From Hyphococcus sp. (GTDB lineage: Bacteria > Pseudomonadota > Alphaproteobacteria > Caulobacterales > Parvularculaceae), in assembly GCA_021776295.1 (NCBI GenBank), contig JAJFGE010000072.1, positions 1-36,198 on the forward strand: a stretch of DNA of 36,198 nt, given 5' to 3'. Position numbers and translations under genes: made by a program. Position 1 is the first letter of the stretch; each line of letters begins with the position of its first letter. The notes under the pieces are model-generated. The model saw only the letters and a program-made list of their open reading frames with translations, was not told the origin of the DNA and ran no database searches. Positions 16,750 to 24,874 of the stretch are shown here, in pieces.

Positions 16750-18265
16750 CACTTACATATTCATCCGGCGCAAGCGGACGCGAGTGGGCCAGCAACACAT
16801 CCAATGGCGTCGAGGTTCCATCATCGCGCACCATGCGAACGTGATGCGGTCTGAGGTTGCGCGCATGAGCGGCGCCGCAGGAATGGGCAATCATCGCCAC
16901 GTCTTTGCGCATCTTTTCGACATAACTTGCAACCCGTGGCGCCTTGCCGGCCGGGACAAGGCCGCCTTGCAGGCTTTTCTTGTGGGTGGTCACGCCGGTT
17001 GGACAATTATTGGTGTGACAACGCATCGCCTGAATACAGCCGATGGAAAACATAAAACCGCGCGCCGTGTTGACCATATCAGCGCCGGCGCAATAGGCCC
17101 AGGCGACCTCGGCCGGCGTGACCAGTTTGCCTGCGGCGATCACCTTAATCCGGTCGCGCAAACCCCGGCGTTTCAAAATATTGACCAGCATCGGCAGCGC
17201 CTGTTTTATCGGCAGGCCGACATTGTCCATCAGTGACATTGGCGCCGCGCCAGTGCCGCCCTCACCGCCATCCAGCGTGATGAAATCTGGCGCCGATGAA
17301 ATTCCCCGCCGCTCAATAGCGTCACAAAGCTCATCGACCCAACCATAAGCGCCAAGCACGGTCTTGAAACCGGTCGGCAGGTTGGAGACCTCACGAACAT
17401 GACCGACAAAATCGAGCAACTCTTCAACATTATCAATTTCCGGATGGCGGTTCGGCGAGACCGACGCCTTGCCGACAGGAATGCCCCTGATTTTTGCGAT
17501 TTCACGACCAACCTTTGCCGCCGGAAGAATACCGCCTTTGCCGGGCTTGGCGCCCTGGGCAAGCTTCACCTCGATCATTTTCACGACCGGTTTTGCCGCA
17601 ATATCTGCAAGCTTTTTATCGTCGAGCCCGCCAGCCTTATCACGCACGCCATATTTTGCCGTTCCAATCTGAAAGACGATGTCACAGCCGCCCTCCAGAT
17701 GGTATGGCGATAACCCGCCTTCGCCGGTATTCATATAACACCGCGCCAGCCCCGCACCGCGCGACAGCGCCTGGACCGCCGGCTTTGAAAGCGAGCCATA
17801 ACTCATCGCAGAAATATTAATGATCGAGGACGCAAGATACGAATTAGGCGTATACGGACCAAACTCTACTGGCGGCGGGTCGCGCGATTCTTCATCGAGC
17901 CGTGGGAACGCGCAATTAACGAAAATCGGCGTGCCGACAAGCGTGAGATTGCGGGTCGACCCGAAGGGCTGGATATTGCTGCGCCCTTTTGCAGATTTAT
18001 AAATCCAGTCGCGCTCGGCACGATTAAACGGCAGCTCCTCGCGGTCAAGGGCGAAGAAATATTGCCGGAAAAATTCCCCGAGGCGGGTAAACAGGTCACG
18101 AAAGCGGCCAACAACCGGATAATTATGGCGTATCGCATCCTTCGACTGGCTGGCGTCCGCGATATACATCACGATCACCGCAAGGACGGCGGCGCCGATG
18201 ATTAAAATAAACACCGTAGAAAGGAAGCGCAGCCCATCCACCGTTACCTGGCTTAGAAAATCCAT
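16739..18265 (-). CDS. Membrane-anchored FMN-dependent glutamate synthase-like protein
   Basis: A 508-residue protein with an N-terminal membrane helix (about residues 13-34) followed by the FMN-binding barrel of the glutamate synthase large subunit. The flavin domain shows ISAMSYGSLS, GEGGLSPYH, GAKPGKGG and DGGEGGTGAAP. Cys410, Cys416 and Cys421 (C-x5-C-x4-C followed by PTG) match the [3Fe-4S] ligands of GltB. The glutaminase domain and the long C-terminal beta-helix of GltB are absent. This is the stand-alone 'FMN-binding glutamate synthase family' type, whose in vivo reaction is not settled. ATG 18265 is supported by AAGGGGA; upstream codons are dismissed. It converges with the DUF924 gene and overlaps it by 11 bases. 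Confidence 0.88.
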   Translation of the reverse strand: MDFLSQVTVDGLRFLSTVFILIIGAAVLAVIVMYIADASQSKDAIRHNYPVVGRFRDLFTRLGEFFRQYFFALDREELPFNRAERDWIYKSAKGRSNIQPFGSTRNLTLVGTPIFVNCAFPRLDEESRDPPPVEFGPYTPNSYLASSIINISAMSYGSLSKPAVQALSRGAGLARCYMNTGEGGLSPYHLEGGCDIVFQIGTAKYGVRDKAGGLDDKKLADIAAKPVVKMIEVKLAQGAKPGKGGILPAAKVGREIAKIRGIPVGKASVSPNRHPEIDNVEELLDFVGHVREVSNLPTGFKTVLGAYGWVDELCDAIERRGISSAPDFITLDGGEGGTGAAPMSLMDNVGLPIKQALPMLVNILKRRGLRDRIKVIAAGKLVTPAEVAWAYCAGADMVNTARGFMFSIGCIQAMRCHTNNCPTGVTTHKKSLQGGLVPAGKAPRVASYVEKMRKDVAMIAHSCGAAHARNLRPHHVRMVRDDGTSTPLDVLLAHSRPLAPDEYVSATD

Positions 18266-18433
18266 GGCATGTCCCCTTGCAGGCCCGCGCCCGCTTACAA
18301 ACAGAACAGTAAACGGTTTAGCGGGCGCCCGTGAAGGCGCCCCATACAATTGTGAACCGTTGTGAGGGCAATTACGCGAAAAACCCGCGGCGCGCGCATC
18401 CGTAATAGCGCGAAGCTTTCACTGTCAGGACGG

Positions 18434-19042
18434 TTATGGCTTGCTATCCGGATACGCAACCAGCTCGGTGTTAATTACAATATCGATTTCATCGGCAATC
18501 CATGGCACGGCCATGCCCAAATCAAAATCAGACCGGTTAACCCGCGCCTTGATCGTCAACCCCGCCAACTGCGCGCCTTTATATTTCTCGACATTGGGAA
18601 AAATATGCGGGCCGTTATAATTGACGTCAATATAAAGCGTAACAGGCTTGGTAATCCCTTTAATGGTCAACTCTCCCGCGAGCTGACCACGTTCAAGACC
18701 TGTTTTGCGGGCGGCCGTTGAGACAAATTTGATCTCGGGATGATTGTCGACATCGAATAATCGCTTGGACTTCATATCCTCGTCAAGCTTGCCAACGCCG
18801 GTCCATATGCTGTCCGCTTTGATTGTAAACTCAACACGGCTTTTCGATGGTTTATCAAAATCAAGCTCGAATACGCCCTCATGTTCGAGAAACCGTCCAG
18901 ACATATTGCTCAGCCGGTTATGGTTCCACGTAAACTGAATGATTGTATGAGTTGCGTCCTGTTCATATCTGACTGGCTCGGCTAGTGCTGAAGAAAAGAC
19001 GATCAATAACGCATAGGTAAAACAGATGACGCCGAACTTCAT
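18434..19042 (-). CDS. YceI family periplasmic lipid-binding-like protein
   Basis: A 202-residue exported protein with a signal peptide ending in SSALA (near 21). The mature part has the YceI lipocalin-like pattern: YEQDATHTIIQFTWNHNRLS at the N-terminus, VEFTIKADSIWTG, the KSKRLFDVDNHPEIKF segment near the middle and GELTIKGITKPVTL. Family members bind isoprenoid-type lipids in a beta-barrel in the periplasm. GGAGA lies 7 bases before the ATG. A perfect 12-base palindrome, GTGGGGCCCCAC, lies 29 bases upstream (19071-19082) and could be an operator or chance. It is downstream of gcvPB on the same strand but 160 bases away, so separate transcription is possible. Confidence 0.88.
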   Translation of the reverse strand: MKFGVICFTYALLIVFSSALAEPVRYEQDATHTIIQFTWNHNRLSNMSGRFLEHEGVFELDFDKPSKSRVEFTIKADSIWTGVGKLDEDMKSKRLFDVDNHPEIKFVSTAARKTGLERGQLAGELTIKGITKPVTLYIDVNYNGPHIFPNVEKYKGAQLAGLTIKARVNRSDFDLGMAVPWIADEIDIVINTELVAYPDSKP

Positions 19043-19202
19043 ATCAAAATCTCCAATTGCAACTCTGTTTGTGGGGCCCCACCCTGCTTTCGCCGCAAGG
19101 TGCGCTTAGGAAAACGCCTCAGGACAACTCGTAAAGTTATCATCGCAAACGCATTTCAGCCAGACGGTTTAACGCAGAGCAAAACCGTTCTGCCGCCCCA
19201 GC

Positions 19203-20705
19203 CTACTCCGCAGATGTCCAGCGCAATACCGGTTTCCTCGCCGCCGCTGTCTCATCCAGCCGGCGACGGGGCGCATATACCGGCGCGGCTTTGAACGCTT
19301 CAGCCTCACCGGCCTTGGCGCGTTTAGTAAGGGACAACAGCGCATCACAGAACAGATCCAGCTCATGCTTGGACTCCGATTCTGTCGGCTCAATCAGCAT
19401 CGCTCCATGCACGACCAGCGGGAAGTACATCGTCATCGGATGATAGCCCTCGTCGATCATCGCTTTGGCAAAATCCATGGTTTCAACGCCGGTGTCTTTT
19501 AAAAACCGGTCATCAAACAGCGCCTCGTGCATGCAATAGCCGTCAAAGGCTGGCGTCATTTCCGCTTTGAGGCGCGCCAGCACATAGTTGGCGTTAAGGA
19601 CGGCGTCTTCTGCAACCTGGCGAACGCCATCAACGCCGTGGCTCATCATGTAAGAAAGCGCACGGGTGAACATGCCCATCTGGCCATGAAACGCCGTCAA
19701 CCGTCCGAAGCTGTTGGCGCTCGGGGTCTCGACCAGATGATATTGGCCATCCTGCTTCACCACGAAAGGAACCGGCGCAAACTCCGCTAGCGCCGCCGCC
19801 AGCACTGTCGGCCCCGCGCCCGGGCCGCCGCCGCCATGGGGCGTTGAAAAGGTCTTGTGCAGATTAATATGCATCGCATCAACGCCGAGGTCGCCAGGCT
19901 TCACCTTGCCGGCAATGGCGTTAAAATTGGCGCCGTCGCAATAAAAATATCCGCCCGCATCATGGACCGCATCGGCGATGGCGCGGATATCGCGCTCAAA
20001 CAATCCGCATGTATTGGGGTTGGTGACCATGATCGCGGCGACATCGGGCCCGAGTTTTTCTTTCAGCGCGGCAAGGTCAACCCGGCCGGTTGCATCGCCA
20101 GGGATTGCCTCAACGGTAAACCCGCATTGGACGGCGGTCGCAGGATTGGTGCCGTGGGCAGATTCTGGCGCCAGCACGCGGGTGCGCTTGTCGCCTTCGC
20201 CGCGCGCAACAATCGCCGCCTTGATCGCCATCATGCCGCATAGTTCGCCATGGGCGCCGGCTTTTGGCGACATCGCGACCGCAGGCATGCCGGTCAGCTC
20301 TTTCAGCCAATGGGCGAGCGTATCGATTAGCTCTAATGCTCCTTGTACGCACGATTGCGGCGCCAGAGGATGCAGATCGGCAAAACCCGGCAACCGCGCA
20401 ATTTTCTCGTTGAGGCGCGGATTGTGTTTCATGGTGCACGAGCCGAGCGGGAACGGGCCCATATCGATGGCGTAGTTTTTTTGGCTGAGCCGAACAAAAT
20501 GCCGCATGGTCTCCGGCTCGGACAGGCCGGGCAGACCGATCTCGCTCTTGCGCCCGAGGCCACCGAGCCGGTCGGCGCGATCTTCCGCTGGCGGAAAATC
20601 CACGCCAGTGCGGTCAAACCCGCCAATCTCGAAAGACAGCGCCTCTTCGATTTGCAGCGCTTTGTTGCCGGTGAAGGTGGAGGGGGTTTTGGTGTTCATG
20701 GTCAT
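19203..20705 (-). CDS. gcvPB: Glycine dehydrogenase (decarboxylating) subunit 2
   Basis: The C-terminal half of the P-protein of the glycine cleavage system, encoded separately. It carries the pyridoxal-phosphate lysine, Lys284 in NLHKTFSTPHGGGGPG, and GSCTMKHNPRLNE, SPKAGAHGELCG and SAHGTNPATA, all typical of GcvPB. With GcvPA it decarboxylates glycine and passes the aminomethyl group to GcvH. ATG 20705 gives 500 residues. The frame remains open to 20960, but that extension is a translated intergenic repeat (its HPEER-type peptide is a known signature of such repeats) and is rejected. It is the last gcv gene of the operon. Confidence 0.96.
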   Translation of the reverse strand: MTMNTKTPSTFTGNKALQIEEALSFEIGGFDRTGVDFPPAEDRADRLGGLGRKSEIGLPGLSEPETMRHFVRLSQKNYAIDMGPFPLGSCTMKHNPRLNEKIARLPGFADLHPLAPQSCVQGALELIDTLAHWLKELTGMPAVAMSPKAGAHGELCGMMAIKAAIVARGEGDKRTRVLAPESAHGTNPATAVQCGFTVEAIPGDATGRVDLAALKEKLGPDVAAIMVTNPNTCGLFERDIRAIADAVHDAGGYFYCDGANFNAIAGKVKPGDLGVDAMHINLHKTFSTPHGGGGPGAGPTVLAAALAEFAPVPFVVKQDGQYHLVETPSANSFGRLTAFHGQMGMFTRALSYMMSHGVDGVRQVAEDAVLNANYVLARLKAEMTPAFDGYCMHEALFDDRFLKDTGVETMDFAKAMIDEGYHPMTMYFPLVVHGAMLIEPTESESKHELDLFCDALLSLTKRAKAGEAEAFKAAPVYAPRRRLDETAAARKPVLRWTSAE

Positions 20706-20744
20706 AATTATTTTCTCATCTACAGTGTGCGCTGCCGATCCTTC

Positions 20745-20942
20745 GTGACACGAACCTCTGGTTCGCTCTTCAGGATGAGGAGAAATTTTAAAAACCTCAT
20801 CCTGAGCAGCAACTACTTTCCTCCCCCATTTATGGGGGAGGTGTCCGCGAAGCGGACGGAGGGGGTGCATGCCACGCCGTTTCACCCCCCTCCGACCCGC
20901 GCCTTCGGCGCGGGCCACCTCCCCCGTTATCACGGGGGAGGA
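20745..20942. repeat. Intergenic palindrome cluster between gcvPA and gcvPB
   Basis: Two REP-type units lie here. The first (about 20745-20816) pairs CAGGATGAGG with CCTCATCCTG across an AT-rich loop and also contains a GAACC/GGTTC dyad. The second (about 20819-20942) is a large compound palindrome: CCTCCCCC/GGGGGAGG hairpins at each end, TCCGCGAAGCGGA and CCCGCGCCTTCGGCGCGGG hairpins inside. In RNA these would form stable structures between two cistrons of one operon. No gene is seen here. Confidence 0.8.
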
Positions 20943-20963
20943 ATGAACGCCGCACATCAATCA

Positions 20964-22304
20964 TCACAACGCGCCCCGCAACGTAGTGGCAAACATCTCA
21001 ATATCCGTATCCGTCGTACACTCGCTCGCGGCGACGATTAGTAAATTCTCCGCTCCCGGATCACCTGGCCAAAGCCTGCCGCCGGGCACGCCGGCGAGGA
21101 CGCCTTGTGCTGCTAGTTTTTCAACGACATCGCTGGCGCTTTTTGGCAGCCGCACTGTGAACTCGTTGAAATAGGCTTTGTTGATGACCTCAACGCCGTT
21201 AATCGCGGCGAGGGCGTCGGCGGTTTTGCAGGCCGCCTGGTGGTTTAACGTCGCCAGCTTACGCAAACCCGCCTGGCCTAACAGCGTCATATGGATAGTG
21301 AAAGCCAGCACACAGAGGCCGGAATTGGTGCAGATGTTTGAGGTTGCTTTGTCGCGGCGGATATGTTGCTCGCGGGTCGATAGCGTCAGCACAAAACCGC
21401 GCTTGCCATCGACATCTGTCGTCTCGCCGCACAGCCGGCCCGGCATCTGGCGGAGATATTTCTGGCGCGTTGCGAACAGACCCACATAAGGCCCGCCAAA
21501 GCCGAGCCCGTTGCCGAGCGACTGGCCTTCGCCGACAAAAATATCGGCGCCCATCTCGCCCGGACTTTTCAAACCGCCAAGCGAGACTGCCTCCGTCACC
21601 ACCGCGATCAACAAAGCGCCTTTGGCGTGCGCGGCCTCGGCAATCGGCGCCAGATCGCGAATATTGCCGAAAACATCCGGCGTCTGAACAATGACGCAAG
21701 CCGTCTCGTCATCAATCATCGCCGCCAGGTCTTCACTGGCGCTGACATCGGCCGGCGCGGCGACAATCTCGTCTTCGAGCAATTCAAGATTAGTGCGCGT
21801 GACGGCGCCATAATGCGGATGCAGCCCGCCGGACAACACTGCTTTTTTGCGCTTGGTGATGCGGCGCGCCATCAGCGCTGCTTCCGCGCAGCCGGTCGAG
21901 CCGTCATACATCGACGCATTGGCGACTTCCATGCCGGAGAGCGCTGCAACCTGGGTCTGGAACTCGAACAGATATTGCAGCGTTCCTTGGGCTATTTCCG
22001 GCTGGTAAGGCGTATAGGCGGTTAAAAACTCCGAGCGCTGAATAATATGGTCAACGGTCGCCGGAATATGATGCTTATAGGCGCCGCCGCCGATGAAAAA
22101 CGGGCCGTCGCCGGCGGCGCGATTCTTCGCCGCCATTGCGCCCAGCGCACGCTCAACGGCCAGCTCGCCCGCATGGTTAGGCAAATCGAAACTAGCGTTT
22201 AAGGCATCGCCCGGCACATCGGCGAACAGATCGTCCACCTTGCCCGCACCGATGGTTTTCAGCATCGCGCTGCGGTCAGCGTCGTTGAGGGGGAGGTATC
22301 TCAT
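20964..22304 (-). CDS. gcvPA: Glycine dehydrogenase (decarboxylating) subunit 1
   Basis: The N-terminal half of the glycine decarboxylase P-protein, 446 residues, the usual length. It starts [14 protein letters not shown] as in other GcvPA and contains [56 protein letters not shown] and [10 protein letters not shown]. The aminotransferase-like fold lacks the PLP lysine, which is in GcvPB, and the two subunits form a heterotetramer. It lies between gcvH and gcvPB in the riboswitch-led operon and is separated from both by repeat sequences. The ribosome site before ATG 22304 is weak (AGAAAGATG). Confidence 0.96.
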   Translation of the reverse strand: MRYLPLNDADRSAMLKTIGAGKVDDLFADVPGDALNASFDLPNHAGELAVERALGAMAAKNRAAGDGPFFIGGGAYKHHIPATVDHIIQRSEFLTAYTPYQPEIAQGTLQYLFEFQTQVAALSGMEVANASMYDGSTGCAEAALMARRITKRKKAVLSGGLHPHYGAVTRTNLELLEDEIVAAPADVSASEDLAAMIDDETACVIVQTPDVFGNIRDLAPIAEAAHAKGALLIAVVTEAVSLGGLKSPGEMGADIFVGEGQSLGNGLGFGGPYVGLFATRQKYLRQMPGRLCGETTDVDGKRGFVLTLSTREQHIRRDKATSNICTNSGLCVLAFTIHMTLLGQAGLRKLATLNHQAACKTADALAAINGVEVINKAYFNEFTVRLPKSASDVVEKLAAQGVLAGVPGGRLWPGDPGAENLLIVAASECTTDTDIEMFATTLRGAL

Positions 22305-22350
22305 CTATACATCTTTCTTAATAACGATCATCACTCCAAATCACCGCTCT

Positions 22351-22418
22351 TTCCCGCGAAAGCGGGAACCCAGAACCGCTCATGAATTCTGGATCCCCGC
22401 TTTCGCGGGGATGAGCGG
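22351..22418. repeat. REP-like palindrome pair between gcvH and gcvPA
   Basis: TTCCCGCGAAAGCGGGAA (22351-22368) is one palindrome. Twenty bases on, a second element at 22389-22418 is identical over 30 bases to 5232-5261. The two are inverted relative to each other (GAAAGC versus GCTTTC), as in paired REP units. They would form RNA hairpins inside the gcv transcript. Confidence 0.8.
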
Positions 22419-22429
22419 AAAATTTAATT

Positions 22430-22813
22430 TTATGAATTCTCCGCAAAGTCTTTATACGCCGCTTCGTCCATCAACGCTCCAATCTCGCTCTCATCGCTCG
22501 GGCGGATTTTAACGAACCAGGCTGCACCCATCGCGTCTTCGTTGATTTTGGCCGGCTCATCGACGACGGCTGTATTTACTTCCACCACCTCGCCGGAAAT
22601 CGGCGCGTAGACATCAGAGGCCGCTTTTACCGATTCCACCACCGCCATGTCGTCGCCCTTGGCAAAGGTTTTTCCAGCTGCTGGCAATTCAACGAACACA
22701 ACATCACCAAGCTGTTCGGCGGCGTGGGCGCTGATGCCGACAATGTAAAGCTCGCCCCCCTTATCATCTTCCGCGCGAACCCATTCATGGTCTTTGGTGT
22801 ACAAAACAGTCAT
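22430..22813 (-). CDS. gcvH: Glycine cleavage system H protein
   Basis: The lipoyl carrier of the glycine cleavage system, 127 residues, the normal length. The lipoylated lysine is Lys63 in [14 protein letters not shown]. The N-terminal YTKDHEWVR and the C-terminal [17 protein letters not shown]-like segment are standard. It shuttles the aminomethyl group between P, T and L proteins. GGAGA lies about 6 bases before the ATG. It follows gcvT by 11 bases, so the two are one transcript. Confidence 0.97.
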   Translation of the reverse strand: MTVLYTKDHEWVRAEDDKGGELYIVGISAHAAEQLGDVVFVELPAAGKTFAKGDDMAVVESVKAASDVYAPISGEVVEVNTAVVDEPAKINEDAMGAAWFVKIRPSDESEIGALMDEAAYKDFAENS

Positions 22814-22824
22814 TTTAAGTCTCC

Positions 22825-23943
22825 CTATCTTCGAAAATAGCGGTGCGGTATGAACGGCATGTCGGCGGTGCGGGCGGGCAACGCCTTGCCCCTGACGATC
22901 AACTGAATGTCGGTTCCAGTCGCAGCGTGTTCGGTGCTGACATAGCCCATCGCCACCGGCCCGCCGACGCTGGGCCCGAACCCGCCGGAGGTGACAACGC
23001 CAATGGCCGTTCCATCCGTAGACTGAATTTCAGCACCCTCTCGCGCCGGCGCCCGGCCTGTGGGTAGAATGCCGACGCGCAACCGCGCGGGCCCGTCCGC
23101 CAATTCGCGCAAAATCCGCGTCGCGCCCGCAAACCCGCCCTCGGCGCGACGGCGCTTGCCGATCGTGAAGGCGATATTGCCCTCTACCGGCGAGATTTCC
23201 GCAGTTAAATCATGACCGTAAAGGCACATCCCCGCTTCAAGGCGCAACGAATCACGCGCCCCGAGGCCGATCGGCTCAACGCAGTCGTCATCAAGTAAAA
23301 GCCTGGCGAGTTTTTGCGTATCGTCAGCCCAGGTGGAAATTTCAAACCCATCTTCGCCGGTATAACCGCCGCGCGTCACCACCGCCGTGATATCGCCGAT
23401 CTCTATCTCGGCGAAACGCATGAATTTAATCTCCGCCGCTTCCGGCGCATGCTTGGCCAGAACCGCTGACGCCATTGGCCCCTGCAACGCCAACAATCCA
23501 CGATTATCAAACCGCTCAAGCTTTGCGCCCGCAGGAAGACGCGCATCGAGATAAGCGTAATCGTCTTGTTTGCAGGCGCCATTGACAACGATGTTCAATC
23601 GACCATCCGTGGGCGGACGGCTCACCATCAAATCATCGAGAATGCCGCCGCTGTCATTCAGCAATACGGTCAGGCGTTGGCGCCATACGCCAAGTTTTTC
23701 AATCTCGCCCGGAACCAGCGTCTCCAGCGCTTTGGCGGCGGCCTCGTGCGTTTCGGCGACAATCACCGCCTGGCCCATATGCGAAACGTCAAACAGCCCC
23801 GCCTTCTCGCGAGTGTGAAGGTGTTCTTTCATCACGCCGAGCGGATATTGCACCGGCATATCATAGCCGGCAAATTCTACCATCTTCGCGCCAAGCGAGA
23901 TGTGAAGTTCATGAAGCGGGGTGGTTTTGAGTGTTTGCGCCAT
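22825..23943 (-). CDS. gcvT: Aminomethyltransferase (glycine cleavage T protein)
   Basis: The first gene of the operon, 372 residues. It transfers the one-carbon unit from aminomethyl-lipoyl GcvH to tetrahydrofolate, releasing ammonia. Family features include [18 protein letters not shown] near the N-terminus, [19 protein letters not shown], and [18 protein letters not shown] with the catalytic Asp/Arg region. Its ATG follows GGGA at about 7 bases and a small hairpin (GCGTC/GACGC). The second aptamer of the glycine riboswitch ends about 43 bases before the start, so expression is most likely switched on by glycine. Confidence 0.96.
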   Translation of the reverse strand: MAQTLKTTPLHELHISLGAKMVEFAGYDMPVQYPLGVMKEHLHTREKAGLFDVSHMGQAVIVAETHEAAAKALETLVPGEIEKLGVWRQRLTVLLNDSGGILDDLMVSRPPTDGRLNIVVNGACKQDDYAYLDARLPAGAKLERFDNRGLLALQGPMASAVLAKHAPEAAEIKFMRFAEIEIGDITAVVTRGGYTGEDGFEISTWADDTQKLARLLLDDDCVEPIGLGARDSLRLEAGMCLYGHDLTAEISPVEGNIAFTIGKRRRAEGGFAGATRILRELADGPARLRVGILPTGRAPAREGAEIQSTDGTAIGVVTSGGFGPSVGGPVAMGYVSTEHAATGTDIQLIVRGKALPARTADMPFIPHRYFRR

Positions 23944-23985
23944 CTGACATTCCCAAGATCGCCGGCGTCAAAATCGACGCGGCAA

Positions 23986-24178
23986 CCCCGGCTGTCACGG
24001 GCACCTGAGAGATTTCACGGGCCGGCAAAATTCAGCGCCGCTTACTCCGTCGGTGGGGCGGCCAATCAGCGCCGTCCTCTTTCCAGCCTTCCTAGGCCAA
24101 TGCGGTCCTTTTGCCTGAGAGTTTCCGGGGCGGTTGCTCCTTCGGCGCTGACCAGAAACGGCCAGCCTCTCCCGCATG
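23986..24178 (-). promoter_or_regulatory. Tandem glycine riboswitch (two aptamers) upstream of gcvT
   Basis: Read on the minus strand, aptamer 1 (about 24178-24095) shows GGGAGAG, then GCGCCGAAGGAGCAA and ACTCTCAGGCAAAAGGACC, the standard conserved blocks of glycine aptamers. Aptamer 2 (about 24089-23986) follows after a short linker with GGAAAGAG, CCACCGACGG and ATCTCTCAGGTGCCCGTGACAG. The tandem arrangement with a short linker is the classic cooperative form. A 5-bp stem, GCGTC with GACGC (about 23960-23977), lies between aptamer 2 and the gcvT ribosome site and may be part of the expression platform. No U-tract terminator is evident, so control of translation initiation is more likely than attenuation. 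This is inference. Confidence 0.95.
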
Positions 24179-24210
24179 GGCGCGCCGCCGCAAAATTCCT
24201 TCACGCCGGC

Positions 24211-24251
24211 GCGCGCGAGCATAGGCTGCAACGATTGGGAGTCAATGATTC
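24211..24251 (-). promoter_or_regulatory. Candidate sigma70-type promoter of the gcv operon with two GANTC sites
   Basis: On the minus strand TTGACT (24245-24240) and TATGCT (24223-24218) are separated by 16 bases, a good -35/-10 pair about 30-40 bases before the first riboswitch block. GANTC sites at 24239-24243 (overlapping the -35) and 24247-24251 (just upstream) suggest sensitivity to CcrM methylation or GcrA. The GANTC positions are certain; promoter activity is inferred. Confidence 0.55.
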
Positions 24252-24282
24252 GACCAGCATAGCCGGGCGATGCTCCGTGCGG

Positions 24283-24732
24283 TCAGGCCGCCTCCGCGCA
24301 GGCGATGCAAGTGCCCTTGATCTCCAGCCGGGCGGTGTTCATATCAAACTCAGCCGCACGCACCGCCGGTGTAATGTTGGCTTCAACGGCAATCATTTCC
24401 AGCTCCGTCACCGTTGAACACCCCTCGCATACAAGGAATGTCTGCACCGCATGCGGGCCTTCATGGTTGCATAGGACATAAGCGTTAAGCCCGTCGAGCT
24501 TGTGAACGTGGCCCTTGGCTTCGAGGCCGTCCAGCGCACGGTAAACTGTCATTGGAGCCCGTACGCCATGCTCTTTCAGGCCGTCGAGAATTTCATAGGC
24601 CTTTAGGGGTTCAGTGGCGCCAGCCAGTGCATCCCAGACCAGCTTTTCGTTTTTCGCCAAGCCTGTCGGCCGGTCGCGCACTGTCGCGCCATCGCCCCCG
24701 GTTCCGCCTGTGCCGTTATTTTCCCTCGTCAT
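24283..24732 (-). CDS. zur: Fur-family transcriptional regulator, probably Zur
   Basis: A 149-residue Fur-superfamily repressor. The winged-helix region (about 43-80) contains LKAYEILDGLKEHGVRAPMTVYRALDGLEAKG, a typical Fur/Zur recognition helix. The dimer domain has HEGPHAVQTFLVCEGC and ends with CIAC: Cys102, Cys105, Cys142 and Cys145 are the structural zinc ligands. The N-terminus is extended and Gly-rich. Zur rather than Fur is suggested by overall similarity to zinc-sensing members and the short C-terminus, but I cannot prove the metal. GGAG lies 6 bases ahead of the ATG. The gene sits between the gcv riboswitch operon and an iron ABC transporter; no znuABC is adjacent. A direct-repeat operator candidate lies upstream. 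Confidence 0.82.
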   Translation of the reverse strand: MTRENNGTGGTGGDGATVRDRPTGLAKNEKLVWDALAGATEPLKAYEILDGLKEHGVRAPMTVYRALDGLEAKGHVHKLDGLNAYVLCNHEGPHAVQTFLVCEGCSTVTELEMIAVEANITPAVRAAEFDMNTARLEIKGTCIACAEAA

Positions 24733-24756
24733 AGCTTACTCCGTTACGTCCGGAGA

Positions 24757-24780
24757 GATGTTATATCTTTGTTATATCAA
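24757..24780. promoter_or_regulatory. Direct-repeat operator candidate upstream of zur
   Basis: GTTATATC occurs at 24760-24767 and again at 24771-24778, exactly 11 bases apart (one helical turn), in an AT-rich patch 25-50 bases before the zur start. GTTATA is a common half-site in alphaproteobacterial Zur boxes, but those are usually inverted. On the minus strand a TATAAC that could serve as -10 is inside the repeats, so a bound repressor would block the promoter. Confidence 0.4.
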
Positions 24781-24874
24781 AATGGAAACCCATGGCGGGA
24801 AAAATCTTTCCCAAAACAACCTAAGACCGCAAATCATTGGCTTTGACGCGCCGCCGCCCGGCGGCTGGGGATAA

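Noticed and set aside
19071-19082. Palindrome GTGGGGCCCCAC as a terminator
   Set aside because: It has no loop and no T-tract; left as a possible operator or chance palindrome in the yceI entry.
19150-19200. Terminator after gcvPB
   Set aside because: ACGGTTT/AAACCGT can pair across 11 bases, but no U-tract follows on the minus strand.
20706-20960. N-terminal extension of gcvPB
   Set aside because: The open frame runs through intergenic palindromes and encodes an HPEER-type peptide typical of translated repeats; conserved GcvPB sequence begins after ATG 20705.
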